Source: Dermabacter sp.
Lineage (GTDB): Bacteria > Actinomycetota > Actinomycetes > Actinomycetales > Dermabacteraceae
Assembly: GCA_030538475.1 (NCBI GenBank)
Contig: JAUNTX010000001.1
Location: forward strand, 1-39,133
Length of the DNA stretch: 39,133 nt
Direction of reading: 5' to 3'
Shown here: positions 35,358-39,133 of the stretch, in pieces
Layout of the letters: each line of letters starts with the position of its first letter
Position numbering within the stretch: position 1 is the stretch's first letter
Program-made: the position numbers and the translations under genes
Notes under the pieces: generated by a model
Told to the model about the DNA's origin: nothing
The model's database searches: none
The model's input: the letters and a program-made list of their open reading frames with translations, nothing else

Positions 35358-36303
35358 GGCTGCCTCCTGTCTTAGCGGGCGATTCGCGTACGGCGGTGGC
35401 GTCTGCCAGAGCGGGGTTCCTCCCGTACGGCACGGGGCCGGATGCCCGGATTTCGGGATGATGCACGGAGACGACTGCTTCAGGAATGAAGGTGACTCGC
35501 CGCCCCGTCCGATCGTCGTCCCCCGGTCCAGACTTCCCATAGCTGGCATGCGCGTTGCCGGAGAGGTGCAGGGAGGTTCGGCCCTCGAAGTCGACGAACA
35601 CCATGCTGGCGCGCGGATCCGTCTCCAGATTCCCGAGGGAGTTGAACATATTGTTGCCGGAGTAGTCGGGCCACCAAAGCGAATCGCCTTCGACCCTGAC
35701 AAAGCCTGGCGCACCGCCGCGATGCGAGCAGTCTGCGCCGCGCTCAGGGTGGATGGTGCCTAGGAAAAAAGTGTCGGCTAAGGTGATGATTTCCCGATCT
35801 GCACCGTCGAGCCTCGTCCGGAATCCACGGCTGAAAATCCGCGCCACCGTAAGGTCGGGCTCGACCTCGAGCACGCGCTGCTGAATGTACTGCGGACAGT
35901 TGCCGTAAGCCTCCTCGATTGCTATAGAGAAGCCAGCGTCGTCGACCAGGGATACTCTGCCGTTGACACGGAACCTGCGGCGGAGGGCAAACTCTATGGT
36001 GATCAAGCCGACCCGTTCCCCAGCCAGTACCTCGCGCAGCGGGTCATCGCCCACCGGAAGCGCGTTAACCCGAAGCATGCGCCCCTGCGCGACGAGGAAC
36101 CCTCGGGGCGCGAACAGCGGCGAACACCAGAACCGCCCTTGTCGATCGGTGGTCGCGAGGAACGCTACGTTCCGCTGCGCGAGGAACGCGCTCATCGGCT
36201 CTGCGATGAAGTTGCCGACAAGCATCGACTCCAACCGAGACGCGGCGCATTCGACCCCCACCCGAGCTTGCACGGCGAGTTCCCCTTCGTGGTAGCCAGC
36301 CAT
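35344..36303 (-). CDS. Pyridoxamine 5'-phosphate oxidase-like flavoprotein
   Basis: This 319-residue protein has an FMN-binding split-barrel fold, seen in FLATTDRQGRFWCSPLFAPRGF (split in the text: about 48-69) and in the signature YGNCPQYIQQR (about 133-143). A second barrel-like half follows (FVDFEGRTSLHLSGNA). Such family members bind FMN, heme or deazaflavin F420; it is not the biosynthetic PdxH. The start ATG follows AGAAGGGGG. It is transcribed away from the CGNR gene and followed by the 41-residue ORF and the 173-residue gene. Confidence 0.78.
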   Translation of the reverse strand: MAGYHEGELAVQARVGVECAASRLESMLVGNFIAEPMSAFLAQRNVAFLATTDRQGRFWCSPLFAPRGFLVAQGRMLRVNALPVGDDPLREVLAGERVGLITIEFALRRRFRVNGRVSLVDDAGFSIAIEEAYGNCPQYIQQRVLEVEPDLTVARIFSRGFRTRLDGADREIITLADTFFLGTIHPERGADCSHRGGAPGFVRVEGDSLWWPDYSGNNMFNSLGNLETDPRASMVFVDFEGRTSLHLSGNAHASYGKSGPGDDDRTGRRVTFIPEAVVSVHHPEIRASGPVPYGRNPALADATAVRESPAKTGGSRVRG

Positions 36304-36503
36304 GACACCCCCTTCTAATGGGTACAGCTACTCTATGCATTAGTTTACATTGTACGCAAGGACCTGCAAGCCGACGGGTGAAGCCCATGAGACCTTCCGT
36401 TTCATCCCGGCCCCGGGCAGAAGGCGCGCTGGTGGCGAACTCGCGGTGAGGTGCAACCGCGTGGAAGACTTCAATGGACGCGTGTGGCGCAAAGGAGTAA
36501 TTG
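36304..36503. other. Divergent intergenic region, flavoprotein-CGNR
   Basis: About 200 bases, A/T-rich at the flavoprotein end. No gene is seen in it. The CGNR gene has its AAAGGAG site at the right-hand edge. Confidence 0.5.
36330..36359 (-). promoter_or_regulatory. Candidate promoter of the flavoprotein unit
   Basis: On the minus strand TTGCGT (36354-36359) and TAGAGT (36330-36335) are 18 bases apart, about 27 bases before the flavoprotein start codon. The match to consensus is moderate. GTACA and TGTAC arms (36322-36326 and 36351-36355) flank the same span. Confidence 0.45.
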
Positions 36504-37139
36504 ATGAGCGGGCAAGACGACGAGCAAGCAGGACCAAGCGGTCTGCTGGCAATCGCGTTGATGAACACCATCCGCCACGAGCGTTCATCCCTACAGGACG
36601 ATCTGGCCCCTGCGGACGGAATCGGCCTCTGGTTGGAGCGGATGGACCACCAGAGACTACTTCCCGCCCCCCTCGTTGCAGCGGACACCCGAAGTGACCT
36701 GGCGTCCGCCTTGACAAATGACAGGGCACACCTCTTACAACTGAGAGGAGCGCTACGAGCTATTGCGGAAGAAGTTACCGGCAACAGTCGTCTAGTCGTG
36801 CCAACACCGGAAATGACTGTCGCTGAGGCGACGCAAATTGTGAACGACACTGCCTCGAGCGCGCCAAGGAGCAAAGTTCTCACATGGGAGAACGGCACGC
36901 CTTACAAAGCTATCCGCTGGGGCGGCACCCCAGGCCAGAACTTCCTGGCCGCAGTTGCCACATCAGGGATCGAAGTAGTCTCCGGCCCGCGCAGCCAGCT
37001 TCGTGCCTGCCACGGGCCGAATTGCGTCCAGTTCTTCACTCAGGGTCACAGGCGTCGAGAATGGTGCTCATTTTCTTGCGGAAACCGTGCCCGAGTCGCC
37101 CGCCACTACGCTCGCCAACACAGTACCGCGACTCAGTGA
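36504..37139 (+). CDS. CGNR zinc-finger (ABATE-domain) putative transcription regulator
   Basis: This 211-residue protein has an ABATE-like N-terminal domain (about 10-155) and a C-terminal CGNR zinc finger, Cys169-x4-Cys174 and Cys188-x3-Cys192 followed by GNR (SCGNRARVARHYARQ). CGNR proteins are thought to be stress-linked transcription regulators. The ATG at 36504 follows AAAGGAG at 6 bases; a TTG directly before it is not needed. It is divergent from the flavoprotein unit and is its most likely regulator. GC content is lower than in flanking genes (one sampled 60-base row is about 53%). Confidence 0.82.
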   Translation: MSGQDDEQAGPSGLLAIALMNTIRHERSSLQDDLAPADGIGLWLERMDHQRLLPAPLVAADTRSDLASALTNDRAHLLQLRGALRAIAEEVTGNSRLVVPTPEMTVAEATQIVNDTASSAPRSKVLTWENGTPYKAIRWGGTPGQNFLAAVATSGIEVVSGPRSQLRACHGPNCVQFFTQGHRRREWCSFSCGNRARVARHYARQHSTATQ

Positions 37140-37280
37140 GCGCGTGCGCCCTTGGCGTCCACGCCTCGGGGTTTACCTGCTGTCTACAATCCGAGAAATC
37201 GACTGCAACGTCTCCGGGGTGGGTGCAGGGAAGAGCCTCCAAGCTGCGCCTTCGTGATGGGGAAGTCCAACCCTGGCACT

Positions 37281-37832
37281 TCAGCCGGCCAGGCCGACGG
37301 CAGTGTTCGCTGCGGCATGGATGAGAGTGCCTGGGACAAACGAGTCACTGCGATAGCGCAGCCACCCGAGAATCCACCCGTCCACCCACTGCACCGGCAG
37401 GAGGGGCCACACGCGCGCGTCAACAACAACAAGTGCCAGGTGAGGAACCAAGAACACGGTGGCCTGCAAGACGTTTCCCCACCCGAAGCCCAGGCGCCGG
37501 ATGAAAATACCGCCGAGGAGCCCGCGGAAAAAGACCTCTTCTCCGAGTGCTCGAAACACAACGGCGACGATTACACCGAGGCTGGTGATTTGGGCGGTGC
37601 TCACCGCGGGATCCTCCAGCACATCGGTGGGAATGACGCTCAGGGCAAGAAGACCCAGCCCCACCATGGGGACTGCCAGCGCTAACGCAAGGAAGTACTC
37701 TCGCGGCCTCCCCCATGTCGCTCCCTCTCGCTCGCATGACTCCTGCAGCCCCGGGCGTCCCCGGCCTCGGAACTGGACCACGACGTAGATCAACGTGGGT
37801 ATAACCAGGACAATGAATGTCACCATGGGCAC
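37281..37832 (-). CDS. CPBP-family intramembrane metalloprotease
   Basis: This 183-residue membrane protein of the CPBP/CAAX-protease (Abi) family has about four hydrophobic helices and all three motifs: EE-x3-R (Glu98, Glu99, Arg103), FLVPH (Phe127-x3-His131) and HAAAN (His172-x3-Asn176). The catalytic set is therefore complete. Roles of the family range from peptide processing to bacteriocin self-immunity; the substrate here is unknown. The start could be GTG at 37832 or ATG at 37826; no ribosome site precedes either. Its 5' end faces the ABC-F gene end across about 40 bases. Confidence 0.85.
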   Translation of the reverse strand: MPMVTFIVLVIPTLIYVVVQFRGRGRPGLQESCEREGATWGRPREYFLALALAVPMVGLGLLALSVIPTDVLEDPAVSTAQITSLGVIVAVVFRALGEEVFFRGLLGGIFIRRLGFGWGNVLQATVFLVPHLALVVVDARVWPLLPVQWVDGWILGWLRYRSDSFVPGTLIHAAANTAVGLAG

Positions 37833-37867
37833 AGACTAGGCCACGAGCGTGGCGGCCCGTGCGGCTC

Positions 37868-39133
37868 CTACCCGATCAGTTCGGAGAGCTCGAGCCAGCG
37901 CTCTTCGAGCGCGTCGGACTCGTCGTCCAGAGCCCGCACCTCGGCGGTGATTTTCTGAAGGCCCTCGTAGTCGCTCTGATCGTGCGCGGCCATGCGGTCA
38001 TGCGCCTTCGTGACCAGCTCTTTCAGCTTGTCCAGGCGCCGCTCGATGGCGGCAATCTCCTTCTGCACGGCGCGCAGATCGGCGCCCGTCGGGCCTCCGT
38101 CGGCCCCGCCGCCGCCCAAGCTTGCCGCACCGGGAGCACCGGAGCCCGCATCTCGGGAGGCGTCCTCTGCGGCGCGCAGCCGCAGATACTCATCGACCCC
38201 GCCCGGCAGGTGCCGCAGGGCGCCGCCCATGACCGCGTACTGCTGATCGCTCACGCGCTCCATGAGGTAGCGGTCGTGGCTGACCACGATGAGGGTGCCG
38301 GGCCACGAATCCAGGAGGTCTTCGAGCGCGGTCAGCATGTCGGTATCCACGTCGTTCGTGGGCTCGTCGAGGATCAGCACGTTCGGTTCGGCGAGGAGGA
38401 CGAGCAGGAGTTGCAGGCGCCTGCGCTGCCCACCGGACAGGTCGATTACGCGAGTGGAGAGGTGGTCCTTTGCGAAGCCGAGCCGTTCGAGCAACTGGGC
38501 GGGGGTCAGGTCCTTCCCGTCCACCGTGAACGTGGTTTTCGTGAGGGCCAGGACATCGCGCACCCGTTCGTCCTTGATGTCCTCAAGCTCCCTGAACTGC
38601 TGGTCCAGCACGGCAAGCTTCACCGTCTTGCCCCGCGTGATGCGGCCCGACGTGGGCTCCACCTGCCCCGCCACGAGGCCGAGGAGGGTGGACTTCCCGG
38701 CGCCGTTCGCGCCGAGGATGCCCGTGCGTTCACCGGGCGCAATCCGCCACGTGATGCCGCGCAGCACCTCGTGGTCGCCGAAGCTCTTGCCCGCCCCCTC
38801 GAGGTCCACGACTTTCTTGCCGAGGCGGTCGGTCGCGAGGCGGGAAAGTTCGATGGGGTTGCGCACCTGGGGAACGTCGGCGATGAGGGCGTTCGCGGCC
38901 TCGATGCGGAACTTCGGCTTCGAGGTGCGGGCCGGGGCGCCCCGCCGCAGCCACGCGAGCTCCTTGGTCATGAGGTTCTGGCGCTTCTGCTCGGTCTGGG
39001 CGGCGATCCGGTCGCGCTCCACCCGCTGCAGCACGTACGCGGCATACCCGCCCTCGAACGGTTCGACGATCCCGTCGTGCACCTCCCACGTGGCGCTGCA
39101 CACCTCGTCAAGGAACCAGCGGTCGTGGGTGAT
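37868..39133 (-). CDS. ABC-F family ATPase, 5' end cut by window edge
   Basis: This is the C-terminal 421 residues of a duplicated-ATPase ABC-F protein, a ribosome-acting translation factor rather than a transporter. Seen: end of ABC1, beginning THDRWFLDEV; linker (P-site tRNA interaction motif region) rich in Arg and Lys; complete ABC2 with Walker A GANGAGKST, signature LSGGQRRRLQ and Walker B VLILDEPTNDVD; then a Gly/Ala linker and a C-terminal coiled coil as in Uup. The first ATPase domain lies outside the window. Which ABC-F subgroup it belongs to, and any antibiotic link, cannot be told. Confidence 0.92.
   Translation of the reverse strand: MTHDRWFLDEVCSATWEVHDGIVEPFEGGYAAYVLQRVERDRIAAQTEQKRQNLMTKELAWLRRGAPARTSKPKFRIEAANALIADVPQVRNPIELSRLATDRLGKKVVDLEGAGKSFGDHEVLRGITWRIAPGERTGILGANGAGKSTLLGLVAGQVEPTSGRITRGKTVKLAVLDQQFRELEDIKDERVRDVLALTKTTFTVDGKDLTPAQLLERLGFAKDHLSTRVIDLSGGQRRRLQLLLVLLAEPNVLILDEPTNDVDTDMLTALEDLLDSWPGTLIVVSHDRYLMERVSDQQYAVMGGALRHLPGGVDEYLRLRAAEDASRDAGSGAPGAASLGGGGADGGPTGADLRAVQKEIAAIERRLDKLKELVTKAHDRMAAHDQSDYEGLQKITAEVRALDDESDALEERWLELSELIG

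Noticed and set aside
34694..37832. The accessory patch as a prophage or integrative element
   Set aside because: No integrase, transposase, phage structural gene, tRNA target or flanking repeat could be found.
37840..37870. A hairpin (GCCACG/CGTGGC) as terminator after the ABC-F gene
   Set aside because: The loop is only two bases and no T-run follows.

Overview
The window is chromosomal DNA of a high-GC actinobacterium. The codon use, many GTG starts, many 4-base stop/start overlaps, menaquinone methylation (menG), a type II NADH dehydrogenase and a mycobacterial-type SerC all point that way. The block ppx-ftsB-eno-mazG-mfd-pth-rplY, with prs, glmU, a tRNA-Gln and a TetR gene, uses the same gene set I remember from the M. 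tuberculosis Rv1014c-Rv1026 region. A host-associated Actinomycetales or Micrococcales member is likely because of the host-glycan pathway, but the genus is a guess. No rRNA, CRISPR array, transposase, integrase or prophage was seen.

Region 1 (0.1-2.2 kb): menG and serC, divergent housekeeping genes. Region 2 (2.2-12.5 kb, minus strand): a complete-looking catabolic operon for galacto-N-biose/lacto-N-biose-type sugars. Order of transcription: ROK repressor; GH112 phosphorylase (lnpA); lipoprotein binding protein; two ABC permeases; phosphohexomutase; nucleotidyltransferase; galactokinase-like GHMP kinase. A consensus-like promoter overlapped by a 33-base palindrome sits between the repressor and lnpA. 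The Bifidobacterium companions of lnpA (nahK, galT, galE) and an ABC ATPase are absent, so the released sugars must be handled differently. nagB lies 3 kb further on, at 14.7-15.5 kb, and would finish GlcNAc degradation.

Region 3 (12.5-17.1 kb): NCS2 purine permease, a GNAT acetyltransferase, nagB and ndh. Region 4 (17.2-30.4 kb): conserved core genes. The ppx gene carries an in-frame N-terminal DUF501 domain, which in M. tuberculosis is a separate gene. A DoxX-family membrane protein gene lies between rplY and prs. Region 5 (30.5-34.7 kb, plus strand): coupled TetR and MarR regulators, then an SPFH-SHOCT protein, a double zinc-ribbon membrane protein and a small membrane protein. These last three resemble the B. 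subtilis YdjI/YdjG envelope-stress module without PspA.

Region 6 (34.7-37.8 kb): an accessory patch, visibly richer in A/T than its flanks. It holds a three-gene minus-strand unit (PNPOx-like flavoprotein, a 41-residue ORF with a strong ribosome-binding site, and an unrecognised 173-residue protein), a divergent CGNR zinc-finger regulator and a CPBP membrane protease. The window ends inside an ABC-F ATPase gene. The strongest leads for new biology are the GH112 operon with a GHMP-type kinase in place of NahK, and the accessory patch.
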